DNA of 64,000 bases from PSRF01 sp051000815 (GCA_051000815.1 JBPCNX010000028.1:14440-78439); one strand, 5' to 3'; counted from the first letter of the stretch, positions 1 to 9,527 are shown. Numbers and translations: made by a program. Notes: generated from the letters alone by a model not told the origin.

Positions 1-556
1 CGAGATCCGCCACGGCCATCGGTCCCCAGCGCAGCAGACGAAACGCATCCTGCTTAGCAAGCCCACGGAACGATAGACCCAGCTTGCCGAGGTTCCACAT
101 CTCGCCCAGGGCCGGTTTCTCAATCGTCGGCGGGGTCATCGGCAGGAGTGGCGCAAGTACGCGGCCGATACGCGCGAAACTTCCGGCGAATTCGATATAG
201 CTCGACGCATCCGTTGTGGAAATTTGCTTTAGTTCATTAGCCGTGCGCGTGACGTCGTTGTAAATCGTGGGCGAGCGTCCATTCGGATTCAACACATGAA
301 GGCGTACTTGTGAGGATATGATCTCGAGACCGTGATGCGCCAAATCAAGGTGGTCAGTAATTTTTGGTGAGAATGGTCCAGTGGCGTGAGCGAGTGTCGA
401 ACAATGAAACCCCGGATGAATCTCTTCGGTTACCGCACCGCCGCCAACCATCGCGCGACGTTCGAGCACGAGCGGTTTCAATCCGGCCTTCGCCAGATAG
501 CACGCCGCCACCAGGCCGTTGTGACCGCCTCCGATAATGATGACGTCGTGAGTCAT
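1..556 (-). CDS. FAD-dependent phytoene-dehydrogenase-like oxidoreductase (3' end cut by window edge)
   Basis: The reading frame starts at an ATG at 556 and runs open to the left edge, so only the N-terminal ~185 residues are present. It opens with MTHDVIIIGGGHNGLVAA, a Rossmann dinucleotide-binding GxGxxG motif, followed by the VLERR acidic strand end and the GGGAVTEE motif typical of the phytoene desaturase/PYROXD2-like flavoprotein family. It is a paralogue of the next gene, which shares the GGGHNGLV, VLERR and AVTEE blocks. Both lie on the same strand, separated by a palindromic repeat at 576-730. The substrate is unknown; neighbouring demethylation genes make an amine or fatty-acid-like substrate possible, but nothing here proves it. 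Confidence 0.85.
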   Translation of the reverse strand, partial: MTHDVIIIGGGHNGLVAACYLAKAGLKPLVLERRAMVGGGAVTEEIHPGFHCSTLAHATGPFSPKITDHLDLAHHGLEIISSQVRLHVLNPNGRSPTIYNDVTRTANELKQISTTDASSYIEFAGSFARIGRVLAPLLPMTPPTIEKPALGEMWNLGKLGLSFRGLAKQDAFRLLRWGPMAVADL

Positions 557-575
557 CACGATTGATTTACTTCCA

Positions 576-730
576 CGGCTTTGCCGCCTCCAGTGCGGTA
601 AGGCTCTGCCTTACCGTGAGCGACTCATTATTGTTTGGAGGCTGCGCCTCACTTTTGGAGGCACAGCCTCATAGGAAAATTAGGCCTACCGGTCGGGCAG
701 AGCCTTACCGCACTGGGGGCGGCAAAGCCG
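576..730. repeat. Long inverted repeat, 35-nt arms
   Basis: The arm at 576-610 (cggctttgccgcctccagtg...) is the reverse complement of 696-730 with one mismatch. The loop holds further short palindromes of the type gaggctgcgcctc. It lies between two same-strand oxidoreductase genes and could fold as a cruciform or act as a transcript terminator/stabiliser. No ORF of its own is convincing. Confidence 0.9.
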
Positions 731-739
731 CAATTAGAC

Positions 740-2326
740 CTACCTGCGCTTCCAATCCTTCAACAACTGCAGGGCCGCGTTGCGCCCTGGTGCGCCCATG
801 ATGCCGCCACCCGGGTGTGTCGCCGAACCGCACATGTAGAGGCTGCGAATCGGCGTCCGGTACTGCGCCCATCCCGGCGCAGGTCGCAGGAAGAAAAGCT
901 GTTCGAGCGTGAGCTCGCCCTGGAAGATGTTGCCTTCAGTCAAACCGAAGTCGCGTTCGATATCCAGGGGCGTTAACACCTGGCGATACAGAATCAGCTC
1001 CTTTATGTTGGGCGCGTGCTCGGCAATAGTATCGATTACGGTGTCGCCAAACTCTTCGCGTTTGTCGTCCCAGTTGCCTTCCTTCAAGTGGTACGGTGCG
1101 TACTGCACAAAACACGACATCACATGTTTGCCGGGCGGCGCCACTGAGGGATCAGTCAAACTCGGAATCACGATATCGATGTAGGGACGGCGCGAGTAGC
1201 GACCATACTTGGCTTCATCGTAGGCTCGCTCCATGTAATCAACGCCGGGCGAAATTGAAACGGCGCCGCGCAAATGCGGCCCGGCGCCGGGTTTCGCCGT
1301 AAAGCTCGGCAGCCCATCAAGCGCCAGATTAACTTTCCCGGAAGAGCCGCGATACTTGTAGCGTTTCAAGTCTCCGGCAAAATCCTCAGGCAAATGTTCC
1401 TCGCCAACCAGCTTCATAAAGGTCAAACGCGGATCGACGCTCGAAGACACAACGTCAGCATAGATCTCGTCGCCGTTCGTTAATGCGACGCCTTTCGCCT
1501 GACCATTCTTGAGCAGGATTTTTGCGATCGGCGCCTCAGTGCGAATCTCAGCTCCCGCTTCTCGCGCCGCATCGGCTATCGCGTTGGAAATCGCCCCGGT
1601 GCCGCCGCGCGACAACCCCCAGGAACGAAACGCCCCATCAATCTCACCCATGTAGTGATGCAGCAGCACGTAAGCAGTGCCGGGAGAACGAACACCAAGG
1701 AACGTCCCGATGATGCCTGACGCCGACATCGTCGCCTTGAGCACATCAGTTTCAAACCACTGATCGAGAAAATCGACTGCGCTCATGGTCATCAACTGCA
1801 CCTGGTTATACTTGTCTTCAGCAGGCAGGTTCTGAAATCGTTTGCCGAGGAAGTAGAGATCTTTGAGACCTCTCGGATTCAACGAGGTCGGATCGGGAGG
1901 CGTCATGCTCATGATCGGCTTGACGAAATGCGCCATCTCCAGCATCGCCTTGCCGTATTCGTCGTAAGCCTCGGCATCAAGTCGAGAATGACGCGCAATC
2001 TCGCGGCGTGTTTTGGCATGATCGTTGACGCGCCAGAGATAATCGCCGCTGGGCATAGGGGTGAACGTGCCGTCCAGCGGAAGTATCTCCAAGCCGTGAC
2101 GCGGCAGATCGAGTTCGCGAATAATCTCCGGACGCAACAGGGAGACAACGTAAGAGCAAACTGAAAACTTGAAGCCGGGAAACACTTCTTCCGTCACCGC
2201 CGCGCCGCCCAGGACATGACGCCGTTCCAGCACGACAACTTTTTTTCCCGCGCGCGCGAGATAGGCAGCGTTGACCAGACCGTTGTGGCCACCGCCAATA
2301 ACGATGACGTCGTAGCGATTATTCAT
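740..2326 (-). CDS. FAD-dependent phytoene-dehydrogenase-like oxidoreductase
   Basis: Predicted flavin oxidoreductase of 528 residues from the ATG at 2326. An in-frame ATG at 2386 would add 20 residues without family character and was not chosen. The N-terminus NNRYDVIVIGGGHNG is the FAD-binding GxGxxG motif, VVVLERRHVLGGAAVTEE follows, and the C-terminus has the second flavin contact CGSATHPGGGIMGAPGRN, a strong hallmark of the phytoene desaturase/PYROXD2 group. The gene is divergent from the GcvT-like gene; the 80-bp gap must hold both promoters. The co-clustered Rieske oxygenase and GcvT homologue suggest a catabolic redox role. Exact substrate unknown. Confidence 0.9.
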   Translation of the reverse strand: MNNRYDVIVIGGGHNGLVNAAYLARAGKKVVVLERRHVLGGAAVTEEVFPGFKFSVCSYVVSLLRPEIIRELDLPRHGLEILPLDGTFTPMPSGDYLWRVNDHAKTRREIARHSRLDAEAYDEYGKAMLEMAHFVKPIMSMTPPDPTSLNPRGLKDLYFLGKRFQNLPAEDKYNQVQLMTMSAVDFLDQWFETDVLKATMSASGIIGTFLGVRSPGTAYVLLHHYMGEIDGAFRSWGLSRGGTGAISNAIADAAREAGAEIRTEAPIAKILLKNGQAKGVALTNGDEIYADVVSSSVDPRLTFMKLVGEEHLPEDFAGDLKRYKYRGSSGKVNLALDGLPSFTAKPGAGPHLRGAVSISPGVDYMERAYDEAKYGRYSRRPYIDIVIPSLTDPSVAPPGKHVMSCFVQYAPYHLKEGNWDDKREEFGDTVIDTIAEHAPNIKELILYRQVLTPLDIERDFGLTEGNIFQGELTLEQLFFLRPAPGWAQYRTPIRSLYMCGSATHPGGGIMGAPGRNAALQLLKDWKRR

Positions 2327-2406
2327 GTGTCGTATTGCAGCTTGCTGAAGATTCGCTAGCATACTTATAATCGCACGCCCTGACAATCACACCTTCGAGG
2401 TTGCGC

Positions 2407-3609
2407 ATGCCTGTCGGAACGGCTTTCCACGAAAGAACATTTCCGCTTTGCGAGAGTCTGAACTATCGCGAGTGGTCCGGGTATTACGCCGTCAGCTCTT
2501 ACGAACCGCATCACGAACATGAGTACAACGCGATCCGCAACGCAGCAGCGCTAATTGACATCTCTCCGCTCTTTAAATATCGACTCAGCGGAAAAGATGC
2601 CACGCGCCTTGTCGATCGGATCATCACGCGGGACATGCGCAAAGTCTCCGTGGGCCAGGTAATTTACACTCCCTGGTGCGACGAAAGGGGAAAAGTGATC
2701 GACGACGGCACGGTCTCGCGTCTTGAGGAGAATACTTATCGCTGGACGGCCGCCGATCCGAGTTTGCGTTGGTTCACTCAGAACGCAACGGGACTCGATG
2801 TGTCGATTGAAGATATTTCGGAAACAGTTGCCGCGCTTGCGCTGCAAGGGCCAACGTCAGCGCGACTGTTAATGAGTCTTGTTAAAGATGCGGCAATCGC
2901 AGACCTTAAGTACTTTCGCGTGACGAAAGCGAGTTTGGCCGGCGTGGCGGTGGAGATCTCACGGACCGGATACACGGGCGACCTCGGTTACGAGATCTGG
3001 GTTCCTGCCGAACAGGCGGTAAGGGTTTGGGATGCGCTGATTGAAGCGGGGCGTGCGTTCGACATTCATCCGGCAGGCATGCTGGCGCTCGATGTATCGC
3101 GTATTGAAGCGGGCCTGTTGCTGATTGATGTCGATTTCAATAGCAGCAAGAAGGCGTTGATTGACGATCAGAAGTATTCGCCATTTGAGCTGGGTCTGGG
3201 CCGGCTGGTTAGCCTTGATAAGAGCCGGTATGTCGGCCAGGCGGCGCTGAAGGCTGAACATAAGCGCGGCCATGCTCGCGAGATCGTGGGTTTAGAGATC
3301 GACTGGCCTGAAGTCGAGCGTCTGTATGAAGCGGTGGGATTGCCGCCCGCAGTTTCGCCAATCGCATCGAGAGTTGCAGTGCCGGTCTTTGAGGACGAGC
3401 TGCAGGTCGGCAAGGCAACATCGAGCACCTGGTCGCCGACGCTCAAGAAGATGATCGCGCTCGCGACCGTGGAATGTGAACACACAAAGCCTGGAACCAA
3501 ACTTCAGTTTGAGATTACTGTTGAGGCAGTCAGGCATCGCGTGAGCGCGCGAGTGGTGAAAACTCCTTTCTTCAATCCGAAGCGCAAGACTGCAACGCCT
3601 GCTGGCTAG
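2407..3609 (+). CDS. GcvT-family aminomethyltransferase
   Basis: Tetrahydrofolate-dependent aminomethyltransferase fold, 400 residues, close to the length of glycine-cleavage T protein. Seen: the folate-site region DERGKVIDDGTVSRL carrying the conserved Asp, the ISRTGYTGDLGYEI motif, and a C-terminal GCV_T_C domain with VSLDKSRYVGQAAL. Start taken at the ATG at 2407, with GAGG about 6 nt upstream; an in-frame TTG lies at 2401. No gcvH or gcvP is nearby, so a classical glycine-cleavage role is less likely than a stand-alone role of loading one-carbon units from demethylation onto folate. It directly precedes the Rieske oxygenase, which supports that reading. Confidence 0.88.
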   Translation: MPVGTAFHERTFPLCESLNYREWSGYYAVSSYEPHHEHEYNAIRNAAALIDISPLFKYRLSGKDATRLVDRIITRDMRKVSVGQVIYTPWCDERGKVIDDGTVSRLEENTYRWTAADPSLRWFTQNATGLDVSIEDISETVAALALQGPTSARLLMSLVKDAAIADLKYFRVTKASLAGVAVEISRTGYTGDLGYEIWVPAEQAVRVWDALIEAGRAFDIHPAGMLALDVSRIEAGLLLIDVDFNSSKKALIDDQKYSPFELGLGRLVSLDKSRYVGQAALKAEHKRGHAREIVGLEIDWPEVERLYEAVGLPPAVSPIASRVAVPVFEDELQVGKATSSTWSPTLKKMIALATVECEHTKPGTKLQFEITVEAVRHRVSARVVKTPFFNPKRKTATPAG

Positions 3610-3703
3610 TAGGAGAACAAATCGGGAAGACTGGCTGCGGCAAAAATAATAACCTCACCGACTTCGAGACACCGATTCCTGTGTGGGCAACCGGAAAACA
3701 ACC

Positions 3704-4894
3704 ATGACCAGGACTCTCGCTGAGATCATTGTCAGCTACAATCCAGCCGCGCCGCTGGAAGCGGCTTCTACAATCCCCGCCACCTGGTATACCGACAAAC
3801 ACCTCTACGACCTCGAACGACAAACTGTCTTTACTAAATCCTGGCAGCTTGCCGGTCGCGTCGATCAATTATGCGAAGCCGGTCAATATGTAACGTGCGA
3901 AATCGCGGGCGAGCCTGTCGTGGTTGTGCGCGGCAACGACAGACAACTGCGCGGCTTCTTCAATGTCTGCCGGCACCACGCCGCTGCGGTGATGAACGAA
4001 CCGGCAGGCACCGCGCCGCATCTGCGTTGCCCTTATCATGGTTGGACCTACTCGCTTGAAGGTGAACTGAAGGGTGCGCCAGATTTCGCAGGCGTCTGCA
4101 ATTTTGATAAAGCTGCAAACGGTTTACTGCCGATAGACACAGCCATCTGGGAGAACTGGGTGTTCGTGAGAACCGTCACAAGTTCGAACGTAAGTGAGGG
4201 CCGGGAACCCGCACCCAACCCGCGCTTATCCCTAAAAGAGTTTCTCGGAGCGGATCTCATGAATCAAATGAGTCCACTTCGCCTCACAACCCTTCACTGG
4301 CTCGAACGTCGCCATTACACTTTCGACTGTAATTGGAAAGTGTTTGTTGATAATTATCTCGACGGCGGTTATCACGTGCCTTACTTGCACAAGGGTCTGG
4401 ACAGCGTCCTCGATTACAGCAAGTACACGATTGAAAACGGCGAGCGGTTTTGTCTGCAAGCCAGTCCGATCGTGAGCGAAGGTGCGGAAGCTGAAACGGG
4501 CGCCGTCCGTCGCGGCGATCGCGCGCTGTATTTCTGGATTTATCCCAACTTCATGGTCAACTGGTACGACGGCGTAATGGATACAAACCTGGTGTTGCCT
4601 TTGAGCATCGACAAAACAGAAGTCATTTTTGATTTTTACTTTCCTGATGTCTCAGCGGCCGCGCTTGAGCGCAATCTCGCCAGTATCGAGGTAGGCCAGC
4701 GCATCCAGGATGAAGATGTTTCGATCTGCAAGTCGGTGCAGCGCGGCCTGCACTCGCGAGCTTACAAGGCCGGGCGGTTATCCGTGCGGCGCGAAGCGGG
4801 TGAGCATTTGTTTCATCGCCTGCTACATGCGGATTTGAGCGCGGGATTGAAGGAGCGGGACAAACAAGAACTAGCCGCGGACTCACGCGGATAG
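3704..4894 (+). CDS. Rieske oxygenase alpha subunit, choline monooxygenase type
   Basis: Non-haem iron oxygenase of 396 residues. The Rieske [2Fe-2S] ligands are visible as CRH (C89, H91) and CPYHGW (C109, H112). The mononuclear iron site is DNYLDGGYHVPYLH (H224, H229) plus an Asp near 336-338 in QDEDVSICKSVQRGL, a block characteristic of plant choline monooxygenase and GbcA/CntA-like quaternary-amine oxygenases. Start chosen at ATG 3704 (a GTG at 3683 is possible). A dedicated reductase is not visible nearby. The last residues and the stop codon fall inside an inverted repeat arm (4873-4903), so the C-terminus is repeat-derived. Substrate is inferred as a quaternary or N-methyl amine. Confidence 0.88.
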   Translation: MTRTLAEIIVSYNPAAPLEAASTIPATWYTDKHLYDLERQTVFTKSWQLAGRVDQLCEAGQYVTCEIAGEPVVVVRGNDRQLRGFFNVCRHHAAAVMNEPAGTAPHLRCPYHGWTYSLEGELKGAPDFAGVCNFDKAANGLLPIDTAIWENWVFVRTVTSSNVSEGREPAPNPRLSLKEFLGADLMNQMSPLRLTTLHWLERRHYTFDCNWKVFVDNYLDGGYHVPYLHKGLDSVLDYSKYTIENGERFCLQASPIVSEGAEAETGAVRRGDRALYFWIYPNFMVNWYDGVMDTNLVLPLSIDKTEVIFDFYFPDVSAAALERNLASIEVGQRIQDEDVSICKSVQRGLHSRAYKAGRLSVRREAGEHLFHRLLHADLSAGLKERDKQELAADSRG

Positions 4895-5038
4895 ACGCGG
4901 ATCGGAATAAGAGGGCTGCATCCTGCATTCAAACGCTGGACGATCCACTAAGTCGCACTAAGCAACACCAAGTCTCTGGGTGAACTTTCATGTACTTCCT
5001 TAGTCCTGATCTGCGTTTATCCGCGTGAATCCGCGGCT
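4873..5038. repeat. Inverted repeat, arms 4873-4903 and 5008-5038
   Basis: The left arm agccgcggactcacgcgg... pairs with the right arm ...ccgcgtgaatccgcggct. The left arm overlaps the stop codon of the Rieske gene. A half copy of another dispersed family (cgatccactaagtcgcac, from 4941) lies in the loop. Together they fill nearly the whole gap before the permease. Confidence 0.85.
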
Positions 5039-5074
5039 GCTTGTAGTAAAACTGTTCTTCCAGGTAGCGCCTAA

Positions 5075-6421
5075 GTGCAAACCGCACCCGAATCAATTGG
5101 CACGCAAATAAGCCGCGGACGCCTTCTGCGCGTCCTCGGCGTTGGCTTTGGCCTTGCCGTCATTATCGGTAACACAATCGGCGCCGGTATCTTTCGCACA
5201 CCGGGCACGATCGCCACATTGCTGCCCAACGTCTGGATGTTTCTCGGTGTCTGGCTGATAGGCGGTCTCTATGCCTTGCTGGGCGCTTTCCAGATCGCCG
5301 AACTGGGAACAATGATTCCCCGCTCGGGTGGCCAGTATGTTTTTGCACGCCATGCCTTAGGCCAATATGCCGGCTTCATTGTGGGCTGGAGCGATTGGAT
5401 CTCAACGTGCGGCAGCACCGCCGCGGTATCGCTCGTTATTGGTGAATTCATGGGCGCGCTGTTTCCGGCGCTCAACGGGAAATCCGTCAGTATCGCGGTC
5501 GTCATCGCAATCACCTTCGCGATTCTGCAATGGCGCGGTGTCGTCTGGGGCAGCAACGTGCAAAACATCACGAGTCTCGTCAAGGCTCTCGCGTTTGTGG
5601 TTCTGATAATCGCCGCTTTTGCTTTGGGCCGCGGCGTAACTCAAACCGAAGTGGCGCGGGTTGTATCGTCTGAAAGATTGGTTCTCATTGCGGCCTTTGT
5701 ACTCTCGCTGCAGGCCGTGATCTACACCTACGACGGTTGGACGGGCGTCGTTTATTTTTCGGAGGAGGTTGAGCAGCCCGCTCGGAACATTCCGCGCGCA
5801 CTCTTCGGTGGCGTGCTTTCTGTCATCGCCATCTACCTGCTGGTCAATCTCGCGCTGCTTTACGTACTACCGATATCAATGATTGCCGGACAAGACCTGG
5901 CGGTGGGAGCTGCGGCTACGGTTATCTTTGGTCGTTACGGCGATACGACATTCAGAACTCTGACGATCCTTTCCATGCTCAGCGCAATTAATGCCTACCA
6001 CTTGATGGCGTCACGCGTGCTCTTCGCGATGAGCCGCGACGGACTCTTCACCAAAAAGGCCGCGACAGTTAATGAAGGTGGCACGCCAACAGTCGCATTG
6101 TTCCTGAGCACCGTCGTTGCTGTGACGTTCATTCTGTTTGGGCAAACCTTTGGAACCGTAATTACGATCCTGGCTTTCTTCTTCGTAGCCAACTACACGT
6201 TGTCGTTCATTTCAGTCTTCGTGTTGCGACGGCGCGAGCCGGAGCGAGAAAGACCGTATCGTGCCTGGGGTTACCCATGGACGACGGGATTGGTTCTACT
6301 TGGTTCGCTTCTGTTTCTGGTAGGCGCAATGGCAAGTGATACGCGCAACAGTCTCTACGCCCTAGCCCTCCTGGGAATTAGTTATCCCCTCTTTCGTTTG
6401 CTGAAACTCTCCGCAAACTGA
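5075..6421 (+). CDS. APC-family amino acid/polyamine permease
   Basis: Integral membrane secondary transporter of 448 residues with about 12 hydrophobic segments. The family signature GLAVIIGNTIGAGIFRTPG forms the first broken helix of the APC superfamily, and EEVEQPARNIPRAL is the conserved loop before TM7. Start is a GTG at 5075. The gene follows the Rieske oxygenase on the same strand, so it may import the substrate of that pathway. The substrate class (amino acid or amine) is family knowledge; the specific substrate is unknown. Confidence 0.88.
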   Translation: MQTAPESIGTQISRGRLLRVLGVGFGLAVIIGNTIGAGIFRTPGTIATLLPNVWMFLGVWLIGGLYALLGAFQIAELGTMIPRSGGQYVFARHALGQYAGFIVGWSDWISTCGSTAAVSLVIGEFMGALFPALNGKSVSIAVVIAITFAILQWRGVVWGSNVQNITSLVKALAFVVLIIAAFALGRGVTQTEVARVVSSERLVLIAAFVLSLQAVIYTYDGWTGVVYFSEEVEQPARNIPRALFGGVLSVIAIYLLVNLALLYVLPISMIAGQDLAVGAAATVIFGRYGDTTFRTLTILSMLSAINAYHLMASRVLFAMSRDGLFTKKAATVNEGGTPTVALFLSTVVAVTFILFGQTFGTVITILAFFFVANYTLSFISVFVLRRREPERERPYRAWGYPWTTGLVLLGSLLFLVGAMASDTRNSLYALALLGISYPLFRLLKLSAN

Positions 6422-6615
6422 CTTTTTCCTGGTTCCGGCGTTAAACAAGTTTGCAAATATTAAATTCTTTGCTAGAATCCATGGCCTCCAGAACATCCCC
6501 CGCTCTGGTGATGAACTTAGGCTCCGAGAATTCACTGCACCTGCGGAATACCTCTCGGCTTATCGGGCCCGTAAGAGTAAATCACACACCAAAATTTCAG
6601 GTGAGGGACCAAAAA

Positions 6616-8556
6616 ATGAGGAAATCCTCGTGTAGACCGTGGATAGCGCTACTGCTCGCGCTAACCATCTTCGCCGGCCTGCTAGTCAGTGATCACGTTC
6701 ACGCGGAAAGCTCTCCGAAACTACGGCCGGCCAAAATTTCCGGTGAGGTACTTAAGAAGATAGGTGCCGGGCAGGGAGGCGATCGCGTCCAAGTCATCAT
6801 CCAGCCCCGCGAATCGTGGGCCGGCGACTTGGACGAAGCCCTTCAAGGGGTCGGCGTATCCCACATCAGCCAATTCCAGAAGTTTAATTTCCGCGTCGTC
6901 ACGGTTTCAGCGGCCGCCGCGGCGGCGCTGGCAGCGCGGGACGACGTGGCATACGTCTCCGTCAACCGGGAGGTGCGCACGCTTGGTCATGTGTCGTTCA
7001 CTACCGGAGCTGACGCCGTGCGTGAGACGAGCGGCACGACGACCGGGGGATTAGACGGCAGTGGGATCGGCATAGCCGTCCTGGACTCTGGCATCGACAC
7101 TAACCACAAGGCGTTTCTGGACAAGAGCAATAACCTGCGGGTTGTCGTCAACAGGGATTTTACCGGCGAGGAACGCTCGGACGATCCCTACGGTCACGGC
7201 ACGCATGTGGCTTCGATGGCTGCGGGCAACGGTCGCATCTCAAACGCGCAATACACAGGGATCGCACCGAACGCTAATATCATCAACCTTCGCGTCCTCA
7301 ACTCGCAGGGAGCCGGGACAATCAGCGGCCTGCTCCAGGCACTCGACTGGGTGCTGACCAACCGCGCTACATATAACATCAGGGTCGTTAACATGAGCCT
7401 CGGCACCCCGGCCGTAGACTCTTACAGAAACGATCCACTGTGCCTGGCGGTGCGTCGTCTGGTGGACGCAGGCATCGTAGTCGCCGCTGCGGCCGGTAAT
7501 AATGGAAAAGACGGCGCCGGCCATAAAGTTTACGGACGCATCCATTCACCCGGCAGCGAGCCGTCCGCCATTACCGTGGGCGCAGCCAACACCTACGGTA
7601 CTAACGCGCGAGATGACGACGGGGTTACGTCTTACAGCTCCCGGGGTCCGACGCGCAGTTATTGGATCGACAGCGAGAATGTCAAACACTACGACAACCT
7701 GGTTAAGCCTGACCTCGTCGCCCCAGGCAATAAAATCGTCCAGGCGCAGGCCGTTGACAATGTCCTCGTGGCACACAACCCAGAATTGGACGCGGGGGTA
7801 AGCCCGGTCGATAACCGCCGAATGATGTACCTAAATGGCACTTCGATGGCTACTCCGGCCGTGGCGGGTGCTGCGGCGCTCATTCTGCAGGCCAATCCCA
7901 CACTGACGCCCAACCTGGTTAAGATGATCCTTCAGTACACGGCTCAACCGCTCCGTGGGTTTAACAGCTTCGAGCAAGGCACAGGGGAGCTAAACATCGA
8001 GGGCGCGATTAGACTCGCCAAACTGGTGCGCCGTGATTTGTCGACAGCGACCGCCGTCGGCGAGCCTCTGCTGGGAACGAACCCGCTCCCTCTCCAACAA
8101 ACAACAATCGCCGGCCATACCTTCTCGTGGTCGCGAGGGATTCTCCGAAATTTCTGGTGGACGACCGGCGACGCTTTGATTAGTCAGTATCAGAGTATTT
8201 ATGGCATCGGCGCTTTGTTCGGTGTTGGGGTAATCACCGGAGATGGCGTGATCACTGGGAAAGGCGTGATTACCGGAGACGGAGTAATCACTGGTGACTG
8301 CATCATGACTAGTAACGGGGTCATCACTGGCGATGGCTTCGCCTTCTTGCAGGTAAGCATGTTGCTGAACGGAGGTACTTTACTCAGCGGCATGGTCCTC
8401 GGCGATGGAGTGATTACCGGTGACGGAGTGATTACCGGCGACGGGGTCATTACCGGTGATTTAACTTTGCAGGCCCAGTCTGCAACGCTTGGCGGAGATG
8501 AGACATCATCGATGCCGGTGACGGTCGATGAGGGCGTAGATTTCCTGAACTATTGA
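6616..8556 (+). CDS. Secreted subtilisin-like serine protease (S8) with GDGVIT repeats
   Basis: Extracellular peptidase of 646 residues. The ATG at 6616 is preceded by gtgaggga and starts a clear signal peptide (MRKSSCRPWIALLLALTIF, cleavage near HAES). Upstream in-frame starts lack signal character. An inhibitor-I9-like propeptide (~50-120) precedes the S8 domain with Asp157 (VLDSGIDT), His194 (YGHGTHVA) and Ser410 (NGTSMATP). The C-terminus carries hexapeptide repeats G-D-G-V-I-T at ~536-575 and ~596-615, probably a beta-solenoid or adhesive region. No linked secretion genes. Function beyond general proteolysis is unknown. Confidence 0.93.
   Translation: MRKSSCRPWIALLLALTIFAGLLVSDHVHAESSPKLRPAKISGEVLKKIGAGQGGDRVQVIIQPRESWAGDLDEALQGVGVSHISQFQKFNFRVVTVSAAAAAALAARDDVAYVSVNREVRTLGHVSFTTGADAVRETSGTTTGGLDGSGIGIAVLDSGIDTNHKAFLDKSNNLRVVVNRDFTGEERSDDPYGHGTHVASMAAGNGRISNAQYTGIAPNANIINLRVLNSQGAGTISGLLQALDWVLTNRATYNIRVVNMSLGTPAVDSYRNDPLCLAVRRLVDAGIVVAAAAGNNGKDGAGHKVYGRIHSPGSEPSAITVGAANTYGTNARDDDGVTSYSSRGPTRSYWIDSENVKHYDNLVKPDLVAPGNKIVQAQAVDNVLVAHNPELDAGVSPVDNRRMMYLNGTSMATPAVAGAAALILQANPTLTPNLVKMILQYTAQPLRGFNSFEQGTGELNIEGAIRLAKLVRRDLSTATAVGEPLLGTNPLPLQQTTIAGHTFSWSRGILRNFWWTTGDALISQYQSIYGIGALFGVGVITGDGVITGKGVITGDGVITGDCIMTSNGVITGDGFAFLQVSMLLNGGTLLSGMVLGDGVITGDGVITGDGVITGDLTLQAQSATLGGDETSSMPVTVDEGVDFLNY
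8227..8460 (+). repeat. Tandem 18-bp coding repeats (GDGVIT units)
   Basis: About nine imperfect units of ggagatggcgtgatcact type, in two blocks separated by ~60 bp of unique sequence. Codons for the same residues differ between units (gtgatcact, gtaatcacc, gtcattacc), so the peptide repeat is older than a recent tandem duplication or is held by selection on protein. Confidence 0.9.
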
Positions 8557-8600
8557 TAAGGGGCATTTCTTAATCCTAGCCACGAGGGTTCAAGCTAACG

Positions 8601-9527
8601 GTGCTACCTCTTAACCGTCTCGAAAGACAGCCAACTATACAGGCCGCACTTCAGCAGGCCGCTCCTGGTCTCGTGGAAGCATGCCCGCTATCTACAGGGC
8701 ATGAAGCCGAAGCAATTGAATTTCTTTCGGCGCGGCCCCTACACAACGTTTACATGGCGGGCTTCATCCGCGACAACGGAATGGTCAGCCCTCTCAACCG
8801 CGGCACGTTTTACGGCTGCCGCGATCGGGCAGGACGGCTCGAGGGTGTCGCCTTGATCGGCCACGTGACACAGATGGATGTGCGGACGGAAAGGGCGATG
8901 AAGGCCTTCGCCCACGCTACGCAAGCGTGTCCCTCGGTTCACGTTCTCATGGGCGGCCGCGCAACGGTGCGCGACTTTTGGCGTCATTACTCACCAGGCG
9001 GGCAGGAATTACGGGTCGCCTGCCGTGAGTTGTTGCTTGAACAGAAATCACCTGTCGAAACGGGTAGGGGCGCGCGGGGACTTCGCCTGGCCGTCGCCGA
9101 TGATCTGCCGCTGATCTTACGCGTGCAGGCAGCGATGGCTGTGGCCGAATGCGGCGTTAACCCGTTGGCAGTAGACCCCGAAGGCTTTCGCGCACGTTGT
9201 GCGCGGCGCATTGAGCGCAATCGCATTTGGGTTTTAGTAGACGGCGGGACGCTAATCTTCAAGGCCGACATCATGGCTGAAACTCCTGAGTCAATCTACA
9301 TCGAAGGCGTTTACGTAAACCGGCGGCACCGTCGGCTTGGGCACGGTCGGCTGTGCCTGCAGACCCTCGGGCAAATCTTACTGTCCCGCTCTGACTCGGT
9401 TTGCCTGCTCGTCAACGAGCGCAATGTGGCGGCCCAATCCTTCTATTACAGCGTGGGTTATAATCTGCGAGGTCTTTACGATACCGTCTACTTGTACAAG
9501 GAAACTCAACTGAGCGAAGACGACTAG
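8601..9527 (+). CDS. GNAT-family N-acetyltransferase
   Basis: Acetyl-CoA-dependent acetyltransferase of 308 residues. The C-terminal half has the GNAT core: IYIEGVYVNRRHRRLGHGRL is motif A with the R/Q-x-x-G-x-G/A acetyl-CoA loop, then LLVNERNVAAQSFYYSVGY (motif B). The N-terminal half (HNVYMAGFIRDNG, RGTFYGCRD) resembles the accessory domain of DUF4081-type GNAT proteins. Start is GTG at 8601 with GAGG upstream; a weaker start choice is possible. It ends 20 bp before the histidine kinase gene, so the two are probably cotranscribed. Acceptor substrate unknown. Confidence 0.85.
   Translation: MLPLNRLERQPTIQAALQQAAPGLVEACPLSTGHEAEAIEFLSARPLHNVYMAGFIRDNGMVSPLNRGTFYGCRDRAGRLEGVALIGHVTQMDVRTERAMKAFAHATQACPSVHVLMGGRATVRDFWRHYSPGGQELRVACRELLLEQKSPVETGRGARGLRLAVADDLPLILRVQAAMAVAECGVNPLAVDPEGFRARCARRIERNRIWVLVDGGTLIFKADIMAETPESIYIEGVYVNRRHRRLGHGRLCLQTLGQILLSRSDSVCLLVNERNVAAQSFYYSVGYNLRGLYDTVYLYKETQLSEDD

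Noticed and set aside
2407..3609. Glycine cleavage T protein in a full glycine cleavage system
   Set aside because: No gcvH or gcvP is in the window; the neighbourhood is oxygenase and flavoprotein genes.
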